From positions 1 to 27,871 of the forward strand of contig JAHHUA010000005.1 of assembly GCA_020024235.1 (NCBI GenBank): a stretch of DNA of 27,871 nt, written 5' to 3'. The stretch comes from Oscillospiraceae bacterium (GTDB lineage Bacteria > Bacillota > Clostridia > Oscillospirales > Ruminococcaceae). The notes under the pieces were generated by a model. It worked only from the letters and a program-made list of their open reading frames with translations, was not told the origin of the DNA and searched no databases. Below, one piece after another: positions 8,607 through 15,933 of this stretch (position 1 is its first letter; each line of letters opens with the position of its first letter). Position numbers and translations under genes: made by a program.

Positions 8607-8635
8607 ATAATAGAACATTACAGGTAAAAAGTCAA
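8607..8635 (-). promoter_or_regulatory. Sigma-A promoter of nrdDG
   Basis: On the minus strand, TTGACT (8630-8635), a 17-base spacer, and TATTAT (8607-8612). Start expected near 8600, immediately before the NrdR boxes. The remainder of the 8480-8813 gap holds only these sites and the terminator at 8688-8719. Confidence 0.85.
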
Positions 8636-8687
8636 TAGTGAAAGTGACAGTATTTTGGAGAAATAATCATAGATTTTGATGAAAAAT

Positions 8688-8719
8688 AAAAAAGCCGAAT
8701 TTTTTTCTTCGACTTTTTT
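8688..8719 (-). terminator. Intrinsic terminator of the aldo/keto reductase gene
   Basis: A 12-bp stem with one G-U pair on the minus strand (8688-8699 with 8708-8719), an 8-base loop and a T-rich tail. Confidence 0.7.
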
Positions 8720-8813
8720 GGTAGATATTATTATAAATTGTTATTAATAAGTAATTAAATATATTCTTAATGCCAAATAAGAAAAATTTTATACGAATTT
8801 TAGGGGCAATTTT

Positions 8814-9917
8814 CTACTTGTCTTTTTCTGACAATAAATCCTTTATTTTTGCAGGAATATCAAAATGCTGAGGGCAGCGTGTAGAACAAATTCCGCAGGA
8901 TACGCAAAGCTGGGCATTGTCATAATCTATATCACCATTATTTATCCAGTTATCTCCGCTTCGCATTTCATTTACATTCCAAGCATTAAAAAGTTGTGGG
9001 ATTTTTACTCCCTGGGGACAAGGAATACAATATTCACAGCCTGTACATTGTATTTTCTGAGATTTTTTAATATTTTCCTTGACTTGCTCAATGGCAATAT
9101 AATCTTTTTCTTCCAAGGGCTTCAGGTTTTCAAAAATTTCAATATTATCTTTAAGTTGCTGCATATTGCTCATACCGGAAAGTATAGTCATAATTCCTTC
9201 TTTTTCAGCCAGCCATCTGAAACTGTAGCTCACATTGCTTCCGCCCAAATCTCTGAAAGGCTGATTGAGCTTTTCGGAAATATCAGCCAATATACCGCCT
9301 TTAAGTGGTTCCATAATAATAATTGGAATATTTCTCTTTTTTAATTCTTCATAGCCTTTTTCGCCGGGGGCATCATCTCTGTCCATATAGTTGTATTGAA
9401 TTTGTACAAAATCCCAGTCGTAAAGGTCTAAAATTTCTAAAAGTGTTTCATAATCATCATGAATGGAAAAACCTATGTATTTAATTTTGCCTTGTTTTTT
9501 CTTTTCTACAGCCCATTTAATTGCATCTAAATTTATCATGTTTTTAACTGAGCTTTTTCTAAGAGAGTGCATAAGATACATATCAACATAGTCGGTATCA
9601 AGGCGGGTTAAGGTTGTGTTAAATGTTTTTTCCAGATAATCTTCACCTTTAGGGTTAAAAAGAGGCATTTTGTCAGCCAGGAAAAAGTCTTTTCTGTCAA
9701 ATTGCTTTAAAGCTTTTCCCAGAGCCAGTTCACTGGCACCATCGCCGTAAACATAGGCAGTGTCATAGTAGTTAATGCCATGTTCCATGGCATATTTGAC
9801 CATTTTGTCTACTTCCTCCTGAATAATGTTGTCGTTTTCGTCTTTTGGCAGACGCATAGCGCCAAAACCAAGTTTGGAAGTGCTGATTTCCAATTTGCTC
9901 CAGTTTGACATTTTCAT
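8814..9917 (-). CDS. Aldo/keto reductase with C-terminal ferredoxin domain
   Basis: A 367-aa NAD(P)H-type oxidoreductase joined to two 4Fe-4S motifs. The barrel carries the aldo/keto reductase tetrad: Asp52, Tyr57 (DTAYVYG), Lys83 (ADKMP) and His117 (YLMHS). The tail has C291xxC294xxC297xxC300P and C338xxC341xxC344xxxC348P. This architecture is common in anaerobic clostridia, where the clusters probably pass electrons between ferredoxin-type carriers and the reductase; the substrate is unknown. ATG 9917 is chosen because AGGA at 9927-9930 sits 9 bases upstream; the longer in-frame reading to 9965 has no such site. Monocistronic. Confidence 0.93.
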   Translation of the reverse strand: MKMSNWSKLEISTSKLGFGAMRLPKDENDNIIQEEVDKMVKYAMEHGINYYDTAYVYGDGASELALGKALKQFDRKDFFLADKMPLFNPKGEDYLEKTFNTTLTRLDTDYVDMYLMHSLRKSSVKNMINLDAIKWAVEKKKQGKIKYIGFSIHDDYETLLEILDLYDWDFVQIQYNYMDRDDAPGEKGYEELKKRNIPIIIMEPLKGGILADISEKLNQPFRDLGGSNVSYSFRWLAEKEGIMTILSGMSNMQQLKDNIEIFENLKPLEEKDYIAIEQVKENIKKSQKIQCTGCEYCIPCPQGVKIPQLFNAWNVNEMRSGDNWINNGDIDYDNAQLCVSCGICSTRCPQHFDIPAKIKDLLSEKDK

Positions 9918-9955
9918 AATATCATATCCTTTCTTCAATAAAAGATTCCACTTTA

Positions 9956-9984
9956 ATTTTATCACATATTTAATAAATTTACAA
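9956..9984 (-). promoter_or_regulatory. Promoter of the aldo/keto reductase gene
   Basis: On the minus strand, TTGTAA (9979-9984), a 17-base spacer, and TAAAAT (9956-9961) preceded by TGA (extended -10). Confidence 0.6.
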
Positions 9985-9988
9985 TATA

Positions 9989-10020
9989 AATAAACGGACA
10001 GCCAAAGCTGCCCGCTTATT
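9989..10020 (-). terminator. Intrinsic terminator of the DUF4349 gene
   Basis: A 14-bp stem with two G-U pairs on the minus strand (9989-10002 with 10007-10020), a 4-base loop, and a T-rich tract in and after the 3' arm. Confidence 0.75.
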
Positions 10021-10083
10021 ACGGAAGATATTTAATAGGATTAATCAAAGTAAGTTAAAATTTAGAGGTCTTATTTTGATATC

Positions 10084-11121
10084 TTATTCTTTTTTGTCTT
10101 TTGTGTTTTCTTTAATATCTTTGTTGTCCTTAACTTCATTTTTAAATTGTTCAGCATAGTTTACAGGAGCACTGCCATAAGTTTTAGGAGCTTTTTTAGG
10201 AAGTATTTTTTTGATTTTTTTAACTATCCATGTAACTAATAGTATAATTGCACCTAATATTACTAATTGAATTAATAATAGCGGTAAATCTTCAATAATA
10301 AAGAACAACAATCCGGAGAAGAAGTTTTGGAGTTGGCGTCCGCTTATGGAGAAACTGCGTTTAATTTTTTCACCGAAAGTAAGAGGATTGTTGGGACTTT
10401 CCTGATATTCAATAACTTCGGCAAGATTTATGGTAATTGTGGAAAAAGCCACCTGATTATCCATGCGTTTTAATCTGCCTGTAAAAGCGTCAATATCGCC
10501 ACGGCATTGAGCCAATGCTTTTTCCAGTTCTATAACATCTGAAAGCTCCTGTGCTTTATCCAAAAGTTCCAAAAGTTTCTTTTCCTGTGCTTTCAATGTG
10601 TTGAGGTGAGCTTCTGTATCATAATAGGAATCAGTAATGTCATCTATAAAATCATTTTTATAAGTTATATTAAATTTTTCGCTTATTTTATTTTGGGCAG
10701 TTTCCAAATTTTCGCTGGGAATACGGGCTATAATTGTGGCATTTCTGCAAAATCTGTCACTTTTGTTGTAAAGACTGTTGCCATTGATGTTTTGATTTTG
10801 AATATATCCACCGTTTTCTTCAATGAGATTTAAAAGATAAGTCATTCCATCATCAAATTCTTTGGTTTCCAAATTCATAGAGCTGTTTTTAACCAGTTTT
10901 CTTTGGGTATTTGATTGTTGATTTGACTTGTTATTTAGCATACCTGATTTTGGAGCAGAATCAGAGGTAACTTCGGATTCTTCACTTACAGTTTCGTCAA
11001 AGGCAGCAGTAGAACCTTGCATATAAGCCTGTTCATTAAAGGACTCGTCTTTTGATGTTGCCCCACAGCCTGTAAGAATGAGTGTAAACCCAAGTATTAA
11101 TGCTAATAGTTTATTTTTCAT
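10084..11121 (-). CDS. DUF4349 lipoprotein with C-terminal membrane anchor
   Basis: A 345-aa membrane protein of the DUF4349 family; function unknown. The N-terminus is a lipoprotein signal with lipobox LTGC (Cys19). A Ser/Asn-rich spacer runs to about residue 75. The DUF4349 core (RKLVKNSSMNLETKEFDD...GGYIQNQ...ATIIARIPSENLE) includes a coiled-coil helix pair about 170-220 (AHLNTLKAQEKKLLELLDKAQ). A strongly hydrophobic segment follows at about 265-298, then a Lys-rich cytoplasmic tail. The protein would therefore be tied to the membrane at both ends. AAGGAGGAAA precedes the ATG. It is bounded by its own terminator and has no clear functional partner here. Confidence 0.88.
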   Translation of the reverse strand: MKNKLLALILGFTLILTGCGATSKDESFNEQAYMQGSTAAFDETVSEESEVTSDSAPKSGMLNNKSNQQSNTQRKLVKNSSMNLETKEFDDGMTYLLNLIEENGGYIQNQNINGNSLYNKSDRFCRNATIIARIPSENLETAQNKISEKFNITYKNDFIDDITDSYYDTEAHLNTLKAQEKKLLELLDKAQELSDVIELEKALAQCRGDIDAFTGRLKRMDNQVAFSTITINLAEVIEYQESPNNPLTFGEKIKRSFSISGRQLQNFFSGLLFFIIEDLPLLLIQLVILGAIILLVTWIVKKIKKILPKKAPKTYGSAPVNYAEQFKNEVKDNKDIKENTKDKKE

Positions 11122-11207
11122 TATATTTCCTCCTTTTTAAAAGCTTTCATAAAATAAGTGGTTAAATTTCCTTGTTTTATTGCATAATAAATAAGGAGTT
11201 AAATAAA

Positions 11208-11459
11208 TTATTGCAAATTAATTTCAGCACCTAATGCTTCCAGTCTTAATTTGATTTTTTCAGCCTTGCTTTTAGATAAAGTTTTTTTAATTAATACAGG
11301 TGCTTTATCCACAAGTTCCAAAGTTTCTTTAAGACTGAGATTATTAATTTCTCTTATTTCTTTTATTACTTTAATTTTTAATTTGCCTGGATTTATAAGA
11401 ACAATACTATGTAGTTTTATCCCTAATTTTTCTAAAAATGAATATAATACATTGTACAT
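11208..11459 (-). CDS. Stand-alone L7/L12 C-terminal-domain-like small protein
   Basis: An 83-aa Lys/Leu-rich protein. Residues 17-83 align without gaps to residues 58-124 of the RplL encoded just upstream: INPGKLKIKVIKEIREI against VDGGASKMGVIKIVKEL, and LSKSKAEKIKLRLEALGAEINL against VSKAEAEEIKAKLEEAGAKIEL. The N-terminal dimerisation domain and hinge that tether L7/L12 to L10 are absent; a short hydrophobic lead replaces them. The conserved GLGLKEAK segment that contacts translation GTPases is changed to NLSLKETL, so factor binding may be altered. An AAAGGAGA site 9 bases before the ATG supports translation. It lies 38 bases past the rplL terminator, so it would be expressed by read-through or an unseen promoter. 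Function unknown. Confidence 0.8.
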   Translation of the reverse strand: MYNVLYSFLEKLGIKLHSIVLINPGKLKIKVIKEIREINNLSLKETLELVDKAPVLIKKTLSKSKAEKIKLRLEALGAEINLQ

Positions 11460-11497
11460 AAACTAAATCTCCTTTAAATATAAAGTCATATATAACA

Positions 11498-11527
11498 AAA
11501 CCCCACTGTTTTAAAACAGTGGGGTTT
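11498..11527 (-). terminator. Intrinsic terminator of rplJL
   Basis: A perfect 30-base palindrome (arms 11498-11512 and 11513-11527) with TTTTG after it on the minus strand. It separates rplL from the L7/L12-like gene. Confidence 0.85.
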
Positions 11528-11542
11528 AATAAGTAAATTAAA

Positions 11543-11917
11543 TTACTTGAGTTCGATTTTAGCGCCAGCTTCTTCGAGCTTAGCTTTGATTTCTTCAGCT
11601 TCAGCCTTGGAAACGCCTTCCTTAATTGGCTTTGGAGCTTCGTCAACAACAGCCTTAGCTTCTTTAAGTCCAAGACCTGTGAGTTCCTTAACTATCTTGA
11701 TAACGCCCATCTTGGAAGCACCACCGTCAACCAAAATAACGTCAAATTCGCTCTTTTCTTCAGCAGCAGGAGCAGCAGCAGCTGTAGCAGCTACCATAAC
11801 AGGAGCAGCAGCAGAAACACCGAATTCTTCTTCAATTGCCTTTACCAAATCAGCAAGTTCCATAACATTGAGAGTTTTGATTTCTTCAATAAATTTTACT
11901 ATTTTTTCAGAAGCCAT
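11543..11917 (-). CDS. rplL: Ribosomal protein L7/L12
   Basis: The 124-aa stalk protein of the large ribosomal subunit, which recruits and stimulates translation GTPases. N-terminal dimerisation/L10-binding domain at 1-35 (KIVKFIEEIKTLNVMELADL), Ala-rich hinge about 36-55, and C-terminal factor-binding domain 57-124 with an intact GLGLKEAKAVVDEAP motif. Normal length. GGAGGT lies 8 bases before the ATG. Second gene of the rplJL operon; codon use is strongly biased, as expected of a highly expressed gene. Confidence 0.99.
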   Translation of the reverse strand: MASEKIVKFIEEIKTLNVMELADLVKAIEEEFGVSAAAPVMVAATAAAAPAAEEKSEFDVILVDGGASKMGVIKIVKELTGLGLKEAKAVVDEAPKPIKEGVSKAEAEEIKAKLEEAGAKIELK

Positions 11918-11996
11918 AGTAATATACCTCCATAATTCTTATTTTTAATTCTAGATTTTTTGCGCATATACAGCGCCTGAGATAAAGTTGTTAAAA

Positions 11997-12515
11997 TTAA
12001 GCAACAACTTCTTCTTCGCCTTGCTTCTTTTCAGCAATAGCATTAAGAGCAACAGCAAGTCCTCTGATATTGCCATTGAGCACGCTGAGCAATTGAGTGA
12101 GCAACTGTTCTTTGCTTGGCAACTTAGCAAGACTTTCAACTTCTGCTTTGTCGAGGATTTTACCTTCAACATAACCGGCTTTAAGGGAGAACTTACCCTT
12201 AGAATCTTCAGCATACTTGTTGAGAATTTTAGCAGCAACAACTGGATCTTCCTTGGATACAGCAAGAGCTGTAGTTCCTTCGAGAACATTAACCAGTTCA
12301 TCAAATCCGGATTCCTTAGCAGCAAATCTCAAAAGAGTATTCTTAACTACTGTGTATTCGACACCTGCTTCACGCAATTCCTTACGCAATTTTGTATCGT
12401 CAGCAACACTGATTCCCTTATAGTCAACGATTACACCTGCAACAGAGTTTTGCAATTTAGCCTTAATTTCACTAACGGCTAATTTCTTTTCTTCTAAAAC
12501 TTTCTCGCTTGGCAA
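11997..12515 (-). CDS. rplJ: Ribosomal protein L10
   Basis: The 172-aa base of the ribosomal stalk: it binds 23S rRNA and carries L7/L12 dimers on its C-terminal helix. Typical features are the start PSEKVLEEKKLAVSEIKAKL, the core GVIVDYKGISVADDTKLRKELR, and YTVVKNTLLRFAAKESGF. The start is taken as TTG 12515, because GGGAGG sits 8 bases upstream and the protein then begins MPSEKV as in relatives. The GTG at 12524 overlaps the Shine-Dalgarno sequence itself. L10 (with L12) is known to repress its own mRNA through the leader described at 12545-12682. The operon here is rplJ-rplL. Confidence 0.97.
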   Translation of the reverse strand: MPSEKVLEEKKLAVSEIKAKLQNSVAGVIVDYKGISVADDTKLRKELREAGVEYTVVKNTLLRFAAKESGFDELVNVLEGTTALAVSKEDPVVAAKILNKYAEDSKGKFSLKAGYVEGKILDKAEVESLAKLPSKEQLLTQLLSVLNGNIRGLAVALNAIAEKKQGEEEVVA

Positions 12516-12544
12516 ATCTTTCACCTCCCAAATTTTTTATATAC

Positions 12545-12682
12545 CAAAAATGCTTCCCCTGCATGGCAGAAGAAGCATAAAGTAACAAAATGATAAATCA
12601 AATAAACTTTATATTGCTTCCTCGGCAGGCAGGCAATTAAGCCATTTCAGTTATCAACACCTGCTGTCTTTGGAATTACAGC
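12545..12682 (-). ncRNA. L10 leader (autoregulatory r-protein leader with attenuator)
   Basis: Reading the minus strand, the 5' untranslated region contains the L10-leader signatures CTGTAATTCC, AAGACAGCAGGTG and TGCCGAGGAAGC, which form the kinked stem bound by L10(L12)4. It ends in a hairpin (12550-12556 with 12572-12578, plus an inner 4-bp stem) followed by TTTTT, an intrinsic terminator. This fits known attenuation feedback in Firmicutes. Confidence 0.88.
12550..12578 (-). terminator. Attenuator terminator in the L10 leader
   Basis: Stem ATGCTTC/GAAGCAT with inner CTGC/GCAG, then a T5 tract on the minus strand. It lies between the promoter and rplJ, so it can only act as an attenuator. 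Confidence 0.75.
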
Positions 12683-12688
12683 TTATTC

Positions 12689-12717
12689 ATTATACATTAT
12701 AAAGTTTATATTGTCAA
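12689..12717 (-). promoter_or_regulatory. Sigma-A promoter of rplJL
   Basis: On the minus strand, TTGACA (12712-12717), a 17-base spacer and TATAAT (12689-12694): both hexamers are perfect. It lies only 27 bases past the sortase stop codon, with no clear terminator between. Confidence 0.92.
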
Positions 12718-12743
12718 GGGGGTTTTAAAAATTTTTTAGAAAA

Positions 12744-14465
12744 TTATCTAATATTGGGGCGTTTGTGGTTAGGATTGGCAGTGATGGAAGGGGTGAATGG
12801 TTTTTCACCTGCTCTTAATTTTCTGGCCATAACTACAAAACGCTGATTCGGAGAAGGACCGCAAGCTCTTGTACAAGTGGAAAGAGTTAAAATTTTATCA
12901 TTTTCATTTACATCCACATTGTATTTGTGCAGACTTCTGCTTTTAGCTTCACTGATGAGGTTTTTCATATAATCGCTGCTGCCGTCACTTACTATATAGT
13001 TAAACTGGACTTCGGTATAGAATGCGGCGAATACTTGCCAAACCATTTCCTCAGATTCAGTAGAATAATATATGTAAGGAGTTTTTTGAGCAAAATCCAA
13101 ATGATGGAATGCAGCTACCTGTGCAAACATGACGTCGCTGTCCCGTCCGATTTTTGGATTTGCGGAATAGTTAGTCCAGTTATGTCCATAAATAACAGTG
13201 TTTTTGGAAACTTGTTTGCCTGTTCCGAATTTTGTATCACTGTCAGCCCAGATTACACCGTTTCTGCTGCTATTCTTATAAATATCTTTGTTTTCATAGT
13301 ATTTGTTGTTAGGTCCTACTACTACAGGATAATTTATATTTGTATTTGGTATTCTAATCCATCCTCTGACATCTTTATTTACTTTTTTCCAGGCTGGAAT
13401 ATTTGCTGCACCGGAACCTTTATATTTAGTCTTTACTTCGGATTCTTCAGATTGATTTTCGGAGGAGTTGTCTTCCGGTTCATCGGATGATTTTTCGCTT
13501 TGTCTTTCAGCCGGTTTATCGGTGGGTTTTTCATTTAAATTGTCATTTGGCTTTTCATTGTTCTTTTCTGAGGGCTTCTCAGCAGGTTTTTCTGAGGGTT
13601 TTTCAGCAGATTTTTCTGAGGGCTTCTCAGCAGTTTTTTCAATTTTCTCCTGTGATGAACTTTCTTTATTGTCCTTTGCGGCTACTTCGTTTTTTTCATC
13701 TTTTTCTTTGGTTTCTTCATCGGATTTTTCGTTTGGGTCCTCTGAAGTTTTATGGCTCATTGGGGTAACATTAAGTTTTTGGGTAAGCACTTTTGTGGGA
13801 ATAGAAGCTTTTCCCACATTTTCACCTTTTTCGTTCACACCTGTTCTGGTAGTTAAAATTGCATTGAGTTCTTCTCCGTAAAGAGCAATTTCGGAAATTT
13901 TCTTTTCAGCATCTTCTTCAATATCAGGAAGCTCTGAAACAGATTCAGATAAAGATTCATCGGAGATATTTTCTTTGGAGGAATTACTTGGGGAACTTAT
14001 TTCCTCTGAGGAAACAACAGAAGATGATGAGATAGTTTCTGATGATGAGTAATTACTGTCCATAATTTCTGATGTGCCTGAAAATTTGCTGAATATGGAA
14101 AATACAGCTACACCTATAGCGATTGTGCCCATACAAGCCAAAGCAATGGTATATGGAGGAATGTTTTGTGTTTTTGGTGTCGGTTTTTTTCTTGTTGTTT
14201 TGTTTACAGTAGATTTATTTTGTATGGTATTAGATTTATTTTGTGCAGTATTAGTTTTATTTTGTATGGTATTAGGTTTATTTTGTGCAGTATTAGGCTG
14301 AGCAGAACGATTTTGAGCATTTTTATTTTGAACGCTTTTATTTTGAACACTTTTATTTTGAGCAGATTTTGCTGAACTGTTTTTAACAGCAGTATTATTT
14401 TTTGCGGCATATGACGATGGACTGCTTTTTTTGCTGTTACTGCGCTTCTTTCGTTTTGTAGACAT
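12744..14465 (-). CDS. srtB: Class B sortase with long repetitive N-terminal region
   Basis: A 573-aa membrane-anchored transpeptidase that links surface proteins to the cell wall. The first 100 residues are basic and repetitive (QNKS, NKSNTIQ units); a membrane segment spans about 104-126. A Ser/Glu-rich region and a Lys/Glu/Pro repeat stalk (PSEKPAEK units) run to about 360. The catalytic domain follows, with His428 (IYGHNW), Cys531 (LSTC) and Arg542 (NQRFVVMARKL) forming the sortase triad. The IYGHNW and LSTCTRACGPS motifs indicate class B. The stalk is far longer than in typical SrtB of about 250 aa and could hold the active site away from the membrane. The NPATG protein at 1738-2739 is a likely substrate. 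GGAGGG precedes the ATG. Confidence 0.92.
   Translation of the reverse strand: MSTKRKKRSNSKKSSPSSYAAKNNTAVKNSSAKSAQNKSVQNKSVQNKNAQNRSAQPNTAQNKPNTIQNKTNTAQNKSNTIQNKSTVNKTTRKKPTPKTQNIPPYTIALACMGTIAIGVAVFSIFSKFSGTSEIMDSNYSSSETISSSSVVSSEEISSPSNSSKENISDESLSESVSELPDIEEDAEKKISEIALYGEELNAILTTRTGVNEKGENVGKASIPTKVLTQKLNVTPMSHKTSEDPNEKSDEETKEKDEKNEVAAKDNKESSSQEKIEKTAEKPSEKSAEKPSEKPAEKPSEKNNEKPNDNLNEKPTDKPAERQSEKSSDEPEDNSSENQSEESEVKTKYKGSGAANIPAWKKVNKDVRGWIRIPNTNINYPVVVGPNNKYYENKDIYKNSSRNGVIWADSDTKFGTGKQVSKNTVIYGHNWTNYSANPKIGRDSDVMFAQVAAFHHLDFAQKTPYIYYSTESEEMVWQVFAAFYTEVQFNYIVSDGSSDYMKNLISEAKSRSLHKYNVDVNENDKILTLSTCTRACGPSPNQRFVVMARKLRAGEKPFTPSITANPNHKRPNIR
13543..13641 (-). repeat. Coding repeats, PSEKPAEK-type stalk
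   Basis: About 24-bp units encode alternating SEKPAEKP/SEKSAEKP residues within the sortase stalk. The DNA units remain similar (TTCTGAGGG...TCAGCAG), suggesting slippage-driven expansion. Boundaries are approximate. Confidence 0.7.
14214..14297 (-). repeat. Minisatellite of four 21-bp units in the sortase gene
   Basis: Four tandem 21-base units of TTTATTTTGT(ATGG/GCAG)TATTAG(N), alternating between two variants. They encode heptads such as NKSNTIQ and NKTNTAQ in the predicted cytoplasmic tail. Further 15-bp units (QNKSV) continue to about 14365. Confidence 0.85.
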
Positions 14466-14489
14466 TAATAATTACCCTCCGTTATTTTA

Positions 14490-14519
14490 TTTATTCATAA
14501 TTGATATTATAACACAAAT
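14490..14519 (-). promoter_or_regulatory. Probable sortase promoter
   Basis: The minus strand shows TATAAT preceded by TGT (extended -10), with a partial TGGACT -35 about 18 bases further upstream. Coordinates are approximate. Confidence 0.45.
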
Positions 14520-14558
14520 TTACCGATAAAGTCCATATAAACTAATATAATTTTATAA

Positions 14559-14587
14559 TAGAAAAAGTGAGACAAATGTATTATAAT
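14559..14587 (+). promoter_or_regulatory. Probable promoter of the GNAT gene
   Basis: TAGAAA (14559-14564), a 17-base spacer and TATAAT (14582-14587). The -35 matches the consensus at only 4 of 6 positions. Confidence 0.5.
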
Positions 14588-14633
14588 ATATAAGAAAACC
14601 ATAAAACGATATAATGTAAAATCAGGTGATAAA

Positions 14634-15188
14634 ATGGGAAAATATTTATATACCCAAAGACTTCAAATCAGAAGTGTTACAGAGGATGACGCTTTAATGC
14701 TCAGCCAATGGAAATCCATGTTTAAACTAAGAGAAATGTCTGTGGGGCTTGATACCAAAATAACAGAAAGCAACCAGCGTAATGATATACGAAATACTAT
14801 CATTTCAGGAGATTTATATGTTATCTTGGAAATAAAAGAAACCGGAACTCCGATAGGTTATATAAGATTGGGGTGGATGGATGATGCACATGAAAGATGC
14901 TGGCTAAGCTACGGAATAGTAGAACATTACAGAGAAGGCTACTGTTATGAGGCACTCAGTACAATTTTACCGGCACTTTATCATTATAATATGATAAATA
15001 TAATAGAAGCAGAGGTATTTGAATTTAATGAAGCAAGTCGCAGACTTTTAGAAAAATTAGGATTTGTAAGAAAGGGAAAACGACTGAATGACTACTATTA
15101 TAAAGGTCGCTATTGGGATATATTAAAATATACCATGACGAAAGACCGAATGGAGATGATTTTAGAACAAAAGGTATGCAAGAGCTAA
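14634..15188 (+). CDS. GNAT-family N-acetyltransferase (RimJ/RimL-like)
   Basis: A 184-aa acetyl-CoA-dependent transferase of the Acetyltransf_3 type. It starts with the usual TQRLQIRSVTEDDA motif; the central strand/loop GYIRLGWMDDAHERCWLSYGI is followed by the acetyl-CoA-binding region EHYREGYCYEAL, where the family has a GxGxA-like loop. It ends with EVFEFNEASRRLLEKLGFVRKG, the common N-x-x-S-x-x-L-x-x-K-L-G-F signature. AGGTGA lies 4 bases before the ATG. The substrate (protein N-terminus, amino sugar or antibiotic) cannot be told. Its 3' end overlaps the convergent 135-aa gene by 27 bp. Confidence 0.9.
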   Translation: MGKYLYTQRLQIRSVTEDDALMLSQWKSMFKLREMSVGLDTKITESNQRNDIRNTIISGDLYVILEIKETGTPIGYIRLGWMDDAHERCWLSYGIVEHYREGYCYEALSTILPALYHYNMINIIEAEVFEFNEASRRLLEKLGFVRKGKRLNDYYYKGRYWDILKYTMTKDRMEMILEQKVCKS

Positions 15189-15569
15189 AATCAAGTTTTT
15201 ATCTCCGTCATCATTAGCCAAAATTAATATTAATAGTATAATCAAAAGCCGATCATTGTCAATTCCCATATTTTCCAAAACAGAGCTCAGGGAAGAAAGG
15301 GCTTTTTTCGGCAAAGCAGAAAGATTTTCCACAGTATTGTTTAAATTTGCACCTAAAACTTCTTTTAATTTTGGAGGTTGGAAATTATTCTGCATTTGCG
15401 AAAAATTATTGTTTTGGGAAATTGGGATATTATTTGTTGTTGATGATATTTGATTGGTTTGTGCAATTTTTTCCTGAGCTTTTTTCTGCATTTCACGAAC
15501 CCGTGTTACGGCATCTTGCTGCATTTTAAGAAAATCATTGGAAGAATAAGATATATCTCCGTTAATCAA
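15162..15569 (-). CDS. Unknown 135-aa protein with hydrophobic C-terminus
   Basis: Not recognised. The N-terminal third is a charged helix (DFLKMQQDAVTRVREMQKKAQEK), the middle is Asn/Gln-rich (NNIPISQNNNFSQMQNNF), and the last 30 residues are two hydrophobic stretches, LLIILLILILA and LILALAYLLF, split by NDDGDKN. That pattern suggests a membrane hairpin or membrane-attached oligomer. The start is TTG 15569, overlapping the upstream TGA stop (TTGA), with GGTGAT just before it; this implies translational coupling. It is the third gene of a three-gene cluster, and its end overlaps the GNAT gene on the other strand. Confidence 0.65.
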   Translation of the reverse strand: MINGDISYSSNDFLKMQQDAVTRVREMQKKAQEKIAQTNQISSTTNNIPISQNNNFSQMQNNFQPPKLKEVLGANLNNTVENLSALPKKALSSLSSVLENMGIDNDRLLIILLILILANDDGDKNLILALAYLLF

Positions 15570-15931
15570 TTTTTATCACCGCCGAACAAACCTGACTGCT
15601 TTAAAATAGGAAAAAGCTTTACCAAATTCATAATTTTAACAGCATCGTCAATTTTTTTTTGTCGCTCCGGGCTTAAATGAGGCTTTAGTGCCTGCAATAG
15701 TGAGGAATTTGTATCTTGTGTATTCATAGAGGAGATTATATTTTGTATATTCATAAACATTTCCGGATTTATCTGAGGGATTTGAGATTCAGGAGAGGGA
15801 GGTGGAGAGTTTTCCTCCCGATTTTCTCCCGAAGGTGGTATTAAACCCAAAGAATTTGCCAAATTTTTGATTTGATTCATACCTTCTTCACTGTTTAAAA
15901 TTTCGTTTATTTTTGCAGTAAGATCCGACAT
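15566..15931 (-). CDS. Unknown 121-aa protein
   Basis: Not recognised. The N-terminus MSDLTAKINEILNSEEGMNQIKNLANSLG is predicted helical, followed by a Pro/Ser/Glu-rich linker (about 33-50) and a C-terminal helical part (LSPERQKKIDDAVKIMNLVKLF) ending SGLFGGDKN. It is probably cytoplasmic, having no signal or membrane segment. GGAGGCAG upstream of the ATG lies inside the end of the previous gene, only 2 bases separate the two genes, and the downstream gene overlaps its stop. This strict packing points to a joint function. Confidence 0.75.
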   Translation of the reverse strand: MSDLTAKINEILNSEEGMNQIKNLANSLGLIPPSGENREENSPPPSPESQIPQINPEMFMNIQNIISSMNTQDTNSSLLQALKPHLSPERQKKIDDAVKIMNLVKLFPILKQSGLFGGDKN

Positions 15932-15933
15932 AT

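Noticed and set aside
11547..11948. Open frame of 133 codons opposite rplL
   Set aside because: Ser/Ala-rich antisense shadow of a certain ribosomal protein gene, without ribosome site.
13468..13881. Phe/Ser-rich open frame opposite the sortase stalk
   Set aside because: Its FSEGFSAGFSEGFS pattern is only the reverse reading of the SEKPAEKP repeats.
13543..14365. Repeat arrays considered as a CRISPR
   Set aside because: The units are 15-24 bp, in frame and without spacers; they encode repetitive protein segments of the sortase.
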